The notes beneath the pieces are model-generated. The model was not told where the DNA came from. It saw nothing but the letters and a program-made list of their open reading frames with translations, and ran no database searches. Positions 9,650 to 22,935 of a stretch of 64,000 bases of DNA are shown here, piece by piece. Position 1 is the first letter of the stretch; each line of letters starts with the position of its first letter. Both the position numbers and the translations under genes were made by a program. Origin of the DNA: Cliona cf. orientalis (Eukaryota > Porifera > Demospongiae > Clionaida > Clionaidae); contig OZ005689.1 of the NCBI GenBank assembly GCA_963930775.1, forward strand, positions 31,086,159 through 31,150,158. Reading direction: 5' to 3'.

Positions 9650-11990
9650 ACTAATTGTGTGGGTGGATATATCCCAAATTGCCCCCAGAAGCGCTCACAT
9701 ACTTCTCTTTTAGCCGCTTACCCTTTGCTGAGCATTTTTAGCGTTGTAGGAGACATGCATGACTCCCGCTGTCGGTCGTCAATTGGTCAAAGGTCGTGCT
9801 TTCAGCCCCACCCCTTCCAAATGCGCATGCATCAGCCCCTCCCCTGTCCATCTGCGCACGCGCATATCGTCCATTGTGCCACGTGAACTCTGTCTGCACA
9901 CTGCCAAGATAATTGGTAAGTTTTGTGTCTGTCGTGTGTAATATCATAGTTGTGAGATGATCTCTGTTTGTGTGAGCATATTATAATAATATGGCGTACT
10001 GATACTGTTCTCGTCTTTCCTGACTATCGAACTGTATGCATGTCACCTGATTTACTGGGCTTGGAACGCTAGGTTTGTATTGTTATGACTGGGGAGGAGG
10101 AATGCCTATATATACATGACTAGTACCTGCTGCAGCAGCCCAATCAGATTGCTCCACGTCATCACCAATTTTTACAGGGCTTGCTACGCTACTAGACTAC
10201 ATCTCACTAGTGAGGTTTTGTACACAGGCGTAACAGCTAAACACTGGTACAACTCCAGTATGGGCACAACACCGGATCCTTCCTCCTCCCTTGTGAAGTG
10301 GCTGGCCCACCAGACTATGTCAGACTATATGTTACGAACGAAACTGAAGTTTTCCCAAAGTACCTGATTACACAGTCTCGTACCCACACGTGGATTGGAA
10401 AAAGAGTGTGGTGAAATGTTTATTCAACTTTGGTTACAGATGTACACGACATATTATGACACACAAACAATAAATATTCTCAGTGGTAGCGTGATCACGA
10501 TGTTTTGCTTATATGCACAATTCACGCAGCCTTACACCCAGCCGGAGCCTCGAAAGCACAATCTTGGCAAATTATGGAGGCTGAGTGCTATGCCTGTCTC
10601 GGTGCCTGATTCTCAACCAAACAGACGATCAAATGGCAGCGGAAAAGGCTGGGCATGAGACTACTGATTACAGGGATATTCGTCTCAATGTGGTTTGTAC
10701 TTGATTGCGTGGGTGGATGTATCACCAAACTGCCCCAGAAGCGCTCATATAATTCTTTTAGCCGCTTACCCTTTGCTGAGCATTTTTAGCGCTGTAGGAG
10801 ACGTGAATGATTCCGTTTGGTATCCGCTGTCGGTCATCAATTTTAAGGTCAAAGGTCGTACTTTCAGCCCCACCCCTGCCAAATGCGCATGAATCAGCCC
10901 CTCCCCTATCCATCTGCACACGCGCATATTGTCCATCGTGCCACGTGAACGCTGTCAGCGCACTTCCGAGATAATTGGTAAGTTTTGTGTCTGTAGCTGT
11001 ACGTGTGTGACACGATTCGCGTAGCTACGCATTCCATTATCTTAGTGATAAATTAGCACGTAAGTAATCTCATAGTTGTGAGATGATCTCTATTTGTGTG
11101 AGCATAATATTATATGGCGTACTGATACTTTTCTTGTCTTTCCTGACTATCGAACTGCATGCATGTCACCTGATTTACTGGGCTTGGAACGCTAGGTTTG
11201 TATTATGACTGGGGAGGAGGAAGGATCTGGTGTAATGCCTATGTATACAAGACTAGTACCTGTTGCAGCGAGGAGTGGAACCCAATCAGATTGCTCCACG
11301 TCATCACCAATTTTTACAGGGCTTGCTACGCTACTAGACTACATCTCACAAGTGAGGTTTTCCACACAGGCGTAATAGCTAAGCACTGGTACAACTCCGG
11401 TATGGGCACAACACCAGACCCTTCCTCCTCCTCCCTTGTGAAGTGGCTGGCCCACCAGACTATGTCAGACTATGATATGTTACGAATGGAAAGGAAGTTT
11501 TCCCGAAGTACCTGATTACATAGTCTCGTACCCACACGCGGATTGGAAAAAGAGTGTGGTGAAATGTTTATTCAACTTTGGTTCCAGATGTACACGACAT
11601 ATTATGACACGCAAACAATAAATATTCTCAGTGATAGCGTGATCACCATGTTTTGCTTATATACACAATTCACGCAGCCTTACACCCAGCCGGAGCCTCG
11701 AAAGCACAATCTTGGCAAATTATGGAGCCTGAGTGCTATGCTTGTCTCAGTGCCTGATTCTCAACCAAACAGACGATCAAACGGCAGCGGTATAAGTGAA
11801 AAATGGGAGATTTTCCTGTCCCAGTAGGTAGGCATGGATCATCCACATCCTCGCCAACTACATTTGAGCTTATTGCCCTCATCTGAACTTTACGGACACT
11901 ATTCTGAAAGGATGCAATGAGATATTACTGGAACCATGTGCATTTCACCATACTTGTTTTCTGCATGCAACAAAAAGGCTGGGCACGAGA
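9650..11990. repeat. Direct duplication of a ~1.1-kb unit
   Basis: The unit at about 9650-10690 recurs at about 10705-11990 at high identity over most of its length. Landmarks in both are GCTGAGCATTTTTAGCG, a GCGCATG-rich stretch, AGATAATTGGTAAGTTTTGT, and a pair of short frames (83/105 residues and 87/94 residues). Two length differences inside the first short frame are multiples of three, but the frames have no recognisable domain and no splice evidence beyond a possible donor at AATTGGTAAGT. A more diverged part of the unit is present at 13840-13915. I regard this as a duplicated non-coding or unclassified element. Confidence 0.8.
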
Positions 11991-12295
11991 CTACTGATAG
12001 TCGTCTCAGTGTGGCTTGTACTTGCACCTGCGATGGTAATCAATACAAAGATAGGCCTTGATCGCTTGAGTCTTGAAGCTTGCTTGATGGCTTGATCGAA
12101 GACTGTTGATCCTTATTTATATGCAGTCTACGATCGATCGCACATGCCCCTTTTCCGTTTACATACATTGTAGCAGGATCAAAATTGTCATCACAGATAG
12201 ATATCCGGGGCATATAGCAGTGACTCCTCTGTTTAGCATATAATTTACTCAGTTGGGCAAAGCGTAAACAATGTTCATCACATTATCACGCATAT

Positions 12296-12605
12296 AAAGT
12301 AGGCATTGTCAGATAAATTGTTATCACTTCTTGCTCACACATGGACACAATATATAGCTGGTTTCTGCAGAGATTTTTCAATTGCACGAGACTACTGATT
12401 ACAGGGATAGTCGTCTCAATGTGGCTTGTACTTGCACCATACATTGTAGCAGGATCGAAATTGCCATCACAGATTGATGTACAGTGCTAACTCAAACAGC
12501 AACAATTGAAAAAAAATCTTTGCAGAAACTAAAACTAGGCTAAAACTAGCCATACATTGTGCCCGTGTATGAGCAAGAACTGATGAAAATGTACCTGACA
12601 ATGCC
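12296..12605. repeat. Diverged inverted repeat / foldback
   Basis: The segment 12296-12380 (AGGCATTGTCAGATAAATTG to TTTCAATTG) is repeated in reverse complement at 12505-12605. The loop between them repeats a motif (GTCGTCTCAATGTGGCTTGT, then TACATTGTAGCAGGATC) that also occurs at 12001-12180 and 10680. This looks like a foldback element interleaved with short direct repeats. Confidence 0.65.
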
Positions 12606-12969
12606 TACGTTTTGCACACTGCAGGCCATGTGCAACGTCAGCTACAGACGCACACTACTGCTGCAGCTCTCATTTGATTAGGCAATATCAGGCCATGTCA
12701 GCAGATCTGATTATAGATAAATTTCACTGATGCAATGGGCAAAGCAGGGGCGCCGGGCACCAGGCCAATATACAGGAGTGTCATCATGGAATGATGATGA
12801 TGCACAGCTCTGAGATTATAGGCCTTGAAGTTGCTGGTCCAAAGGAGGCTCATTGCTATTCATAACCCAGTCAACCCTTTACTTCTAGGTGACAAGTGTC
12901 TATAGGCTCTGCTGGATTTGACTCCCTTGTACTCAGTTGGACAAAGCATAAGCAATGTTCATCGCATTG

Positions 12970-13205
12970 TCAAGGGGTAGAGTCGATAGGTGTCACCAAT
13001 AAAGACGCAGTGTTTGCGATGCTCGTGGGCCTTGCAAACAATTTGTAGCATAATGAAGACAAATTTTCGACAACTTGTATGGATTTGTTGTATTTACTAG
13101 TCGCTCAGATGCCTAGATGTCCAGATCTGGCGATTTTGTGGTGACAGGCAGACAGACGGACAGACCGATTATTTTACCCCTTGTGCATGTGCGTGGGGTA
13201 ATGAG
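12970..13205 (+). repeat. Dispersed repeat, copy 1
   Basis: This segment shares its layout with 35110-35352: a GTGACGCTCGTGG-like start, ACTAGTCGCTCAG, a purine-poor linker, and a terminal hairpin-like end (TTACCCC, GCGCATGCGC, GGGGTAAT). It is probably a non-autonomous element whose 3' end forms the hairpin. Confidence 0.55.
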
Positions 13206-13290
13206 TTCCAAACTAACAAAATGTACAGGTGTTAGTATTGAGAACTGTGATCACATGACTTGCCCGCAACATATCCTCAATACCTGTGTT

Positions 13291-13701
13291 CAAGAGTAAA
13301 TAAGGAAGGGAAGAGAGTATTGAACGCGCTATATACCCCATGTAATATGTGTTCGGAGAGTAACTTGACTTCCCACATGACATGATTAACTCAAGGGGCT
13401 GAATACTCGATTTTTCTCTGGTCTGTGAAGAATAGAGGCATTTTTGTGACTTTCATGCAAGATTCTTCATGAATGCTCGTTCTGTATTGCGATTCACCAG
13501 CATTTTCAGTCGAAATCGTGCTCGTGTTGCTTGCACTCGAGGTCACGCCTACAATGAGCTATTTGAATGAAGCACTCATTGGTCAATTTTTAAGAATTTC
13601 GGGTAGGATTTGGATTTCTGGCGCGTGACTTTTCGAAAACATCTTATACGGGGTACGTATATAGCGCGTTCAATACTCTCCTCCCTTCCTTATTACTCTT
13701 G
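13291..13701. mobile_element. MITE with ~50-bp inverted termini
   Basis: The left end CAAGAGTAAATAAGGAAGGG continues through GAGTATTGAACGCGCTATAT. The right end is its reverse complement with a few small differences. The 411-bp element has no coding capacity. The target duplication is unclear. Confidence 0.85.
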
Positions 13702-15037
13702 CTGTGTTCCTAGGCCTTGAGCTTTCATCTCGGCATCACGGCATCCAAAATCCTTTGCATACCACCATACTAGGCTCTCTCAAATTCCACATACCTGCTG
13801 ACGAGGGTGTTAGTTTCTACCCCTGTCAGTTGCACATGCATAGTAAGCCAGCCCCTCCCTTGTCTACCTGCGCATGCATGCACATGTTGTCTGTTGTTTC
13901 ACGCCAACACGGTCCCAGTTCTAAAATTTCTGCTGCTTGTGATTCATGTAAGTCTAGATCTTGTACAAATGTATGTGCTTGTGTGTAGAACAGACAGCAA
14001 GTGAATAGCACCAGCGCTAGGATGTATGGCATTCTTTTGACAGAAACTTGCATCCCGTGTCCCCATATTGTGAGTCCGGTGTTTCAGAGTGGCTTTGTAG
14101 GGCTGTTAGCAAAAAACCTAATGTTACTGTCTTGCTACTGGTGACTGAGAGATGTGGTGAATTTGATGCAACACTGTATAGGATACTTCACAGTGAACTA
14201 CAGTGCAGCCTCAATTATCTGGGGCCCTTTATCCACCGGCCGAACGCTGCCATACCGGATAAGTGAAATGTACGTCTGGATAACTGAAATGCCTGGTTTA
14301 TGATACCTAGCTATAGTCTAGCCTATAAACGATACCTATACAGTATGATCATGGTCATTAGTATAGTGTTCGGGAAATTTGGTCAGTCAGTTTTTGCCAA
14401 GGCAAATGTATATAACCCCGTAGCCCATCACTCAACATGTAACCACATCCACAGAAGATCATCGAGCATGCCTTCTGCGCATGAGTGGTAATTCATTTTC
14501 AGGTCTCCAGCATGTCAGCAAACATATCAGTTCCATAGGACTATCCTCAGTCTCTCTCCGCTACCAATTATCTATTTGATTATCCCATCTGGTTGCACAG
14601 AGCTGCTGAATATTTGTGAAGAATGTACTTTGGCGTACACTTGCTTGAATGCCGGTCAGAGTGTCTTACGCTAGCAACTAGCACTACATAATTTCTCGGA
14701 GAACTTGACAATCAGCAACGAACTAGCACTGTTTTGCTGTGTGAAGCCTATGGAGCCAAATCAGCAGATATTAGGAATGAGAAAGAAAGGGTTAACTATG
14801 TTCACTAGCTCAGCATGTGGTCTTGCTCTCATAATTGCATTGTCTGCAGAGCAATACTGGGTTACTATCAAATGTGGGTGTATCCATAATATATTATTAT
14901 TATTGCTACAATTTTCTTGTGAAACTCAAGGTACATGTACAGGTGTATAGGTGTATGGTCTGTTATGTGTTGTGCTGATTTCTACAGAGATTTGTGTTGT
15001 AAGTTTCAGCACTTCATCCAAGTTTTGTTATTCAACA
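13702..15037. other. No gene seen; possible pogo-like terminus
   Basis: Positions 13840-13915 are a diverged fragment of the 9650-11990 unit. Positions 14205-14290 (GCAGCCTCAATTATCTGGGG) resemble the terminal repeat style of pogo/Tigger elements, but the partner end was not found. The other frames here look spurious. Confidence 0.4.
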
Positions 15038-15041
15038 TTAA

Positions 15042-17178
15042 GATACCATTAAATTGCGTGGGCGTGAGGTGGGGAATATGACACCTAAACCACATCAAAG
15101 TCATTAGTGAGGTACATGTTGTGTGACCACGCCCTTTTAATTGTCCAGGTCTCAGGGGTGTGGCTGCTAGAGCCGGAAGTGTTCATTTAATATCCTCAAT
15201 GGACCGGAAGCCGAGCCGGAAGGGAGGGGCCAGGCCACGCCCAAAACAGCCCCACCCTGTGCCTCAAGGACCACCATTCTCATTCAAGTGCCGACTGGCC
15301 ACTGGATGTCCGCTGGAAGCCCACAATCAATCCCAAATAAAACACACAGCTTCCTCAAGGCCAAAACACACACAAACACTTCAAGGCCGTTCTGCCACAC
15401 CGCCCACACAAGGGCTCACCTCGTTTCCTGTGTGGGCGGGGTAGCAACACGTCATCGCAACCACATCCGCTTCAAACCATTGTCAGCTTCCGTCCAGCCG
15501 TACGGTCCCCTTGATCGCACCGGCGTACAGTGCCTCTTAAACTGACATGGCCTAACCTTTGACCTCCTGCCACGCCCCCAAAGCCTCCTCGTGGGTTCAA
15601 AGGTCACCACCGCTTCCGGGACACGCCCACCTATCGCCAAGGCCAAGTCCCAGGCGTCGATGTCCAAGCACTGGCCCGTGAAGCCACGCCCAATCGGAAG
15701 CAATAAAACCTGCATTAACGCACACGCACACACTGCACAGGAACACGCCCACATGCTTAATTAGGCCTAATTAGCTTTTTTTTTTTTCAAGGGGACCACA
15801 CACTAAGCAGAAAAAAATGGTCCTAAAACCATCACACATCCAAGCTGGATGCATAGTAGAGCCATATAATGCAAGCAGGCACCCAAACAGCAATATTCAC
15901 AATGTATGTTTGGTAAAGGGTCGTCAACGTACCCCGCGCGCCCGTAAAATTTATTCCGTGTGCCCGTAAAATTTTTTTGGCAAACATTGCAAGTGAATGG
16001 CTTCCTATACAAACTTCAAAGAGCCATAACTTTAATTCTAGGGCGTGAATCAAGAAAGTCTCTCGATCAAAGTTTGTAATTTGAGCCATTCTGCATGCCC
16101 ATATAAAATTTACAGTCCCAACCGCTCCCCAGAGTCCCAATAATGGAAATTTTTTTTCTACTTAGTGTGTAATTTCAAGTGGACCACACACTAAGCAGGT
16201 CCTAAAACCATCACACAGCCAAGCTGGATGCATAGTAGAGCCATATAATGCAAGCAGGCACCCAAACAGCAATATTCACAATGTATGTTTGGTAAAGGGT
16301 CGTCAACGTACCCCGCGCGCCCGTAAAATTTATTCCGTGTGCCCGTAAAATTTTTTTGGCAAACATTGCAAGTGAATGGCTTCCTATACAAACTTCAAAG
16401 AGCCATAACTTTAATTCTAGGGCGTGAATCAAGAAAGTCTCGATCAAAGTTCGTAATTTGAGCCATTCTGCATGCCCATATAAAATTTACAGTCCCAACC
16501 GCTCCCCAGAGTCCCAATAATTTTTTTTCTACTTAGTGTGTAATTTCAAGGGGACCACACACTAAGCAGAAAAAAATGGTCCGAAAACCACCACACAGTC
16601 GAGCTGGATGCATAGTAGAGCCATACAATGCAAGCAGGCACCCAAACAGCAGTATGCACAATGTTTGGTAAAGGGTCATCAACGTACGCTGCACGCCCGT
16701 AAAATTTATTCTGCGCACCAGTAAAATTTTTTTGGCAAATATTGCAAGTGAATGGCTTCCTATACAAACTTCAAAGAGCCATAACTTTAATTCTAGGGTG
16801 TGAATCAAAAAAGTCTCTCGATCAAAGTTCGTAATTTGAGCCATTCTGCGTGCCCATATAAAACTACGGTCCCAACCGCTCCCCAGAGTCCCAATAATGG
16901 AAATCTTTTTTTTTTTCTACTTAGTGTGTAATAAGTCATTGTGGTTAATAGTTAAGAAAGAATGCTTTGATCTTGCTTTGATGTGGGCAATTACCGGTGT
17001 TTTCTTCAGGGGCCACTTCTGGTCGCTAATTACACGCGCATAATCATCCCTGGCCGATTCTGGACACGCCCACCTTCGACCAAAAGCACTCGTATGGCCT
17101 CTTCGGCCACGCCCCCTCACGATTCGCTAATTGAATTAGCCAATCCTCACGCTCACGCCCACGCAATTTAATGGTACC
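15042..17178. mobile_element. 2.1-kb non-autonomous element flanked by TTAA (piggyBac or Kolobok type)
   Basis: Terminal inverted repeats of 27 bp (GATACCATTAAATTGCGTGG at the left, its complement at 17152-17178) differ by one base, and both sides are flanked by TTAA (15038-15041 and 17179-17182). TTAA duplication is the hallmark of piggyBac and Kolobok transposases. No transposase is encoded. The interior is GC-rich with recurrent CACGCCC motifs at 15100-15770 and contains three tandem copies of a 0.38-kb unit. Confidence 0.85.
15789..16933. repeat. Three tandem copies of a 0.38-kb inverted-terminus unit
   Basis: Copies start at about 15791, 16177 and 16550. Each begins GACCACACACTAAGCAG plus an A-run and ends with a T-run plus CTACTTAGTGTGTAATTTCA, so each has its own inverted termini. 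Copies 1 and 2 are nearly identical; copy 3 is more diverged. Open frames in each copy repeat with the unit and are not genes. Confidence 0.9.
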
Positions 17179-17198
17179 TTAACATGAGTATACGTACC

Positions 17199-17527
17199 AG
17201 GGGCGTGTCCAGTGGGGGGCTCAGGGGGCTCGAGTACCCCCCTAAGGTCTGGCACAACAGCCAACTCAGTAGCTGTGTGACAACTATTGTTACTGATAAG
17301 CAACAACTGGTAGCTAAGACCAACAATAAACTTACTGGACTCGCTCTAAACGGCAGTTTCTTGTCGCTACTAGGCCTAAAACAGCCTTCTTTATCATCAA
17401 GCTGTCTTCAAGAATGCGTTAATGAGGGGCGTGGTCAACGTTTTGGGGGCGTGGCTAAACCTTTTGCGAGCGCGCTTTGCACGCATTTGGCGCAGCACCT
17501 ACCTTCCTCAAATCCTGGGCACACCCC
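17199..17527. mobile_element. hAT-type MITE with 8-bp target duplication
   Basis: The ends are AGGGGCGTGTCC and its near complement GGGCACACCCC. The 8-bp TACGTACC at 17191-17198 is repeated at 17528-17535, which matches hAT insertion. The interior is related to 19455-19590 and to the reverse strand of 57545-57690, so this is one member of a dispersed family. Confidence 0.85.
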
Positions 17528-17690
17528 TACGTACCATAGTGTAAATGTGACCAAAATGGAGTGCTTGCATGGTAATGCTGTATTCATTGCAGTGATGTGG
17601 AGTCAGTTGAGAGTGCTAATGCACAAAAAGTGAGTATTTAAAGAAAATATTAGCCTCGGACCTGAGCGATTAACTTTAATTATTATTGTT

Positions 17691-18351
17691 TGTGACCAGA
17701 TTTGGGAAAACACTCCGTATGGGATCCGCACGCGATTCGCGCAATGCGCGTTTTTAGTAGCTCAGGTTGAAATTTGTCAAAGTCCAGATTTTGTCATATA
17801 CATGTCAAACAACCCTTCTAACTGTTGCCGTCTTCTACGGAGGCTAGTCGTGCTATACGAAGGCGAAATAAGCCTTCATTTCGACCCATCTAGTCGGCAC
17901 AGCCACCATACACGGAGCCCGTTGCTATGGGCGGTAATTAGAATTCTCTACCTATATGCAGCTAGATTCATCGAACTACTGTACGTTCGCTCACCTTTTT
18001 AGCTTCTTGGGCATCTAAGAACAATTGACTGTCGTCAACAACGAAATTCAACTCTTGCTCGACCTTTACGTTCATTTCGAACGGCTCTGCCCAGGTCCAT
18101 TTAATTGATTTCCGGGTCACACGTAGTATGCGGAAACGCCATACACGTGCATAGCAACGCCTTTAGACCACAATTTCTCGATTATGAGGGCGTGGCGCGA
18201 TCACAAACAAAGCGCTGTATCTCCACAACGAAGCGCGCAATCGGCCTAAGACTTGAACGTGGCTTAGCTCTATGATAGAGCTTATCAACCATGCATCAAA
18301 CTCAATTTTCTGAAAAAATCCATACGGAGGGTTTTCCCAAATCCGGTCACA
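17691..18351. mobile_element. MITE with 32-bp inverted termini
   Basis: TGTGACCAGATTTGGGAAAA at the left is matched by the reverse complement at 18320-18351 with two or three differences. It is 661 bp long with no coding capacity. No convincing target duplication is seen. Confidence 0.85.
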
Positions 18352-18984
18352 TATGGTGTCTGGTAATACACCAGAAAGGGCGGTGATAGACAGTATTATT
18401 AAGGTAAGGTGACAAACGCATATTATAAGAGTTTGTTTGTGTTTGGGGGGGGGGGTGCATGTACTTATAAAACGAAAAGCACCATCTCTATGGGATCTGG
18501 ACAGAATTGGCATCAATGTCGAGGCCTTTACAGTTTATAGTTCGTCTTCTGGGGGCCACACAAAAATGATTATATCTTTTTTTGTCCTTCAACTCTGCCC
18601 AGCTGCTACATACGTCAATCCTGTACTGAACCACCAGATTTAATGAGATCCACCAATATTTTTGCAATAACGAGGTTGGGTCCTATCTCCAAGTTTAATT
18701 TCCGCCAATGTTTCTGAGTATGCGCTGTAATATTTTCCTCCAAAAAAGTTTGGTGAGATACTGAGGAAAAATTATTTGTCCTACAGATACAGGATTCGTT
18801 TTCACTAAAGTGCCCCAGGGTATGTTATTGTGTTAATTGGTCCATAGGCGGATTATTACATATATATCACATGATGATTCAGGGGGGGGTGTCAAATCCT
18901 CAAAATGTTCTCCCTGTATTGATTAGTACAGTTTGAAAATGTACATGTACCTTTGTGTATGGATATATATATAGCCATGAGCAA
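18352..18984. other. No gene seen
   Basis: Short frames only, plus a G-run at about 18444-18455. Positions 18690-18715 (TTTAATTTCCGCCAATGTTT) are a relic of the 34151-34306 MITE terminus. Confidence 0.5.
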
Positions 18985-19590
18985 TCAAGCAAGACCAAGA
19001 TCATTCATCAAAACAATTGTACATGCCAGAACCAGAAGTTCAAACAATAGCCATTTGTCAATCTTTCTCTTTCTAGTTTCTTGGGCTAGCTCAAGACTGC
19101 CTCCACCTCCCATCTTAGTTTGAGTATAAATCCATTCCATTTTGTAGCGCGCAGTGCACTGACACGCTAATTTTGCGTTATCTTGAAAGTTACGTAATAG
19201 TGGGTGTGTACGGCACGTTGACAATTGGGTGTATCTGATACACCATTTTGTGCATGCTCTGAATGTGTTGCCATGGTGAAATCATGAAAGCTAGATGAGC
19301 TGTAACGCTCGAGACATAGGCGAGCTACTCGCTAGCCCGTGCAGTGCTAGTGCTCTGCTAGATTGATCATATATTAAACAATATAGCGAATATGAAGGCG
19401 CAAGGCACTAGGAGCCGTAATGCACAGATCATAAAAATAATTATGGTAGCTGCTGCCAACAATAAAACTTAGAACTTGGTTTTCTCCCTAAACGGAAGAG
19501 TCTCATCGCTACTTGGGCCACCTAAAGCAGCCTCCATGTCAGCCTCCTGCTTCATCATAGGAATGCAAGTTAACGAGGGGTGTGGCCATG
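18985..19590 (-). repeat. Dispersed ~0.6-kb repeat, partner of 57545-58125
   Basis: The reverse complement aligns to 57545-58125. Both copies keep an open frame with shared residues (EWIYT, GSLELAQE, KWL, LMNDLGL) and both end beside a hAT-like CGAGGGGYGTGGC block. Conservation of residues may only reflect DNA identity, so I do not call a gene. Confidence 0.7.
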
Positions 19591-20450
19591 AATTTTGCAC
19601 ACACACGCGAACTTCAGCACCTCCCACCTTCTACTTAATTACAATCGCCCATTGACAGTTGAATGAGCAAACCATGTGAAAGAATTACGCTGAGAGCATG
19701 TCCGGCTTTTCCTTCCATTTCTTGACAGTTGAGGCATACACAAAAAGATTGAAGCTATGTATGGAAAATGACTGTTATAAGAGTCGATATCTGTACCAGA
19801 ATATCGGATGAGAGGCAAGATCAGCACAAAGATTGTCCAATGATTCTCTTTCTTTCTGGACTGAAGTTCATAGCGATCACAGTCATCACCATAAAGATTC
19901 AGCTCCTCCAAGTCAGTGGTTACGCAAATTCCATGCTTGATACGGTGGAGTGCCACCAGCGACAGACAAGAAATGCAAATTGCGTAAAAAAACACAATGT
20001 TCAACGCTGGAACAATCTTCCATCCTTTAGGAACAAGTTAGCCTTATCTTAGTAGCGAGATTGAATATTAAACTTGGCCCCTTAATTTGGATCAAACTCA
20101 CAATAATTATACTATACTGGGGAACTTTCTAATAAGCCGCCATATCAAGTCGTGTGAAGTTGTTCTCCAGGAGGAAGCAGAACACCAACTGCAGACATGA
20201 TTTAAAATTTGGGCACTTGTCATACATTTCTTACTCTTGGGGGGGGGGGGGGGGGGTGGGGCGGGCATGAGACTTCCAAAGGATATACTTTACATACTAC
20301 ATGACCAAGAAGTGATGACGCTTTACCATTTTGTTAAGTCTGGCTAGTGGGGGAGGCCCGGTGGGTGTACATTGGACTGGGAGCCTGATACATTTCGCTT
20401 ACATGACATTGTACATGTTCATTAAAAGAAGTTATCTGTATGTATGCACA
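19591..20450. other. No gene seen
   Basis: Weak short frames and a long G-run at about 20241-20262. No repeat partner was recognised. Confidence 0.4.
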
Positions 20451-21885
20451 TCATTTAGGATACTCCCACATCAAATAATGATAGTCTCAATGTGACAGTG
20501 GAGAGTGATGAAGAGACTGACAGTCTCAATGTGACAGTGGAGAGTAATGATGGCTCCCTGTACATTCCAACCCCTCGAAGAAAGGTTAGAGAGAGGATAG
20601 AAAATACGTCAATTATTCCATCAAGTATTTGCTTCATGGACTTGAAACAATTGAACAAATTCATCAAGCAAGTGAATCAAATACGTTGTGCCACACCTGG
20701 TTGTAAGGGTGCATTGTGTCCCATTCATGTAAAAGCCTTGGGCTGGGTGGTGCTCTTTCTATCACCTATGCTTGTATTGGTTGTGCTAGTCAGTGGGCAT
20801 TGTTTGAAACATCATCTATATACGAACTTGGCCGTGCTACCGAAATTAGTATTGCTGTGCAGGTGGCTTTTATCATAGCTGGTTGCATGCGACGTATTAC
20901 AAGGTATTGAAGCATGCACTTGAGATTGAAGGAGTTAGTTGGCCAATGTTTGACTCGACCATCAAGAGAATGCACCCTATTGTCAAAGAGATGGTCAATA
21001 AGATGTGCAGTGATGCAAAGGATGACATGCAACGCATGGACCAAAATGAACTGAGTTCATGGAGTCGTGCTGTCACGTCCGCTGACAGCACATGGATGAC
21101 ACGTGGCTTTCACAGCAAGAATGCTACATTCAGCATTCGTAATTATTATAATGGAGCTCTTCTTTACCGCAAGCATCTCCGTCAGAAAGGCAGAGATGAC
21201 ATAATTGAAGAAGAGCTCTACCAGGGGACCTCCAAGGGTGCCGAAGGCTATGCCGCACGCCTTACGTTCAAAAAAGCCAAGGGCGAAGGAATGAACATTG
21301 CCATTCAGTGGCAAGATGCCGACTCCTCTGCTAGGCAGTGACAGACCATTTTGCCAGTAGGGCCCACAAGAAGCAGCTGAAAAAGCTGCAGAAAATTAAG
21401 TCCTTTACTGTTGATTTAATAAGAAAGTATAAGGACACTTTTCCCTCTGTTGGTGATGTGGTCTGTCATTGCTCAAGGCACAAACAGGGATGTGGTTGCT
21501 TCTCCAAGACGTTCATTGAAAGGCTAGAAACTACTTTTCGCTAATTTTGTCGATGAGTGAATCTGCCGAAGAGTTTGCAACCAGGATGAAAGGATTAGCC
21601 AGACATGCCCGCGACGAGTACTTGGAGAAATGTCGCCTCTCTTGCTTCCCAGTGGTCGGTGAGCGCAGGACTGTTGGTGTCAGGCACACCCAGTCAGTAA
21701 ACCTTCACTGCTCCTGCCGCTTGCCCGAGGAAATAGGTGATAAAATGGCCGAGTGTGATGTATGTAAACCTGGTACCACAAACACTGCATGGATGTTCCT
21801 AACTATGTTTTTGAAAAAAAATATGTCCCCTGGAAGTGTAAATCATGTGCCGCAGTATGAAACTCTGCCTAATATTTTGTTGTAG
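20451..21885 (+). pseudogene. Transposase-like gene fused to a C48-peptidase/PHD tail, frameshifted
   Basis: Successive frames read as one decayed protein. Frame one (20451-20740) is acidic, contains a 38-bp tandem repeat, and ends in a Cys/His motif CATPGCKGALCPIHVK. Frame two (to 20905) continues LGLGGALSITYACIGC. Frame three (20883-21341) has the conserved block ADSTWMTRGFHS and WQDADSS, with acidic residues suggestive of a DDE-type core. Frame four (21338-21544) has CHCSRHKQGCGCFS, and frame five begins SMSESAEEFATRMKG. These blocks match a repeat-borne transposase-like family I associate with sponges and cnidarians; its superfamily is uncertain. From about 21615 the text changes to a region resembling the end of a Ulp1/C48 peptidase followed by a PHD finger (HCSCRLPEE, CDVCK, then WYHKHC and WKCKSC one frame over). 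At least five frame breaks or deletions make it non-functional. Confidence 0.7.
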
Positions 21886-22014
21886 AATACCCAGGTGTGG
21901 CCACATGTATTGATTACCAATCCCTTCTCTCTTTCGTATGTTTCCTTCTCTGGGATATGATAGCACCTCTCTCTCTATTATATACATGTACATGTATAAC
22001 TACATATATCTATC

Positions 22015-22020
<6 letters not shown>

Positions 22021-22054
<34 letters not shown>
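22021..22054 (+). repeat. (CT)n microsatellite
   Basis: An uninterrupted CT run of about 34 bp. It creates spurious Ser/Leu-rich frames. Confidence 0.95.
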
Positions 22055-22063
<9 letters not shown>

Positions 22064-22426
22064 CTCAATGCTAGTACATGTATATGTATATGTCTATTAC
22101 AATATTTCTTCTCAGTGTTATTTCTCTTCATACCTGTGTTCTCTCGAGTGTTAAAGGCACATCAACTCCATAAGTCTGACACAGGGAAGGTTTATGCAGT
22201 TGTAGGCTCTACCTATGTCGTTTCTTGAATTTTGTTTTGGGGTTAAAACTGGTTCCTGAATGTCGGGTCATAGGGTACAGGTACTGGTTATCAATCTTAG
22301 CTCTGTGCTTGTAGTGATCCTGACAAAATAGCTGACTGGTTTTTTTGCACTACCTTATAAGGAAGTGCACAAATGCCATATCAGCAAACAGGGTTGTGCC
22401 ATAATATCTACATGTACATGTATCTC

Positions 22427-22935
22427 TCCTTGATGAAGTCAGTTGCCTGAAGCTCCCACCCTCAGGTGGCGTGATGAGTCATTGATGGCTTCTGGTTTTC
22501 ACATTGAAGTTATGTTTCTCTCTTGGGTTCTCTGTATCATCTCAATACTTGTTTGTGCTGGGCACTTGGTACAGTTGTTTGTTGCCTGTTCAAAGCTGAT
22601 TATAATACAGAGCAGTAGGTACAGGTATAGGTTACCGAGCAAAATTTTTATGAGTGAAAACCTAATATCAAGTTGTATCTCATGTTGCTCTAAATATAAT
22701 CTGCTCTACAGTACATGTACTCTATCAGTATAATATTATTGTAGTGTCATGGGCACTTGCCTGGGACACTATGGTATTACCCCCATGTGTGTAGTAAAGT
22801 AATCGGGTGGCTTGGCATTTTTCTCTCTTTCTCCTCGTTGAAGTCAGCTGCCTGAAGCTCCCACCCTCTGGTGGCATGAGTCGTTGATGGCGTCTAGTTT
22901 TCCCATCGGACTTACGTTTCTCTCTCTGTTCTAAA
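22427..22935 (+). repeat. Direct repeat pair, ~110 bp each
   Basis: The copies at 22427-22535 and 22824-22935 share GAAGTCAGTTGCCTGAAGCT-type sequence and a CCACC/GGTGG mini-hairpin. They are separated by 290 bp of unrelated sequence. Confidence 0.75.
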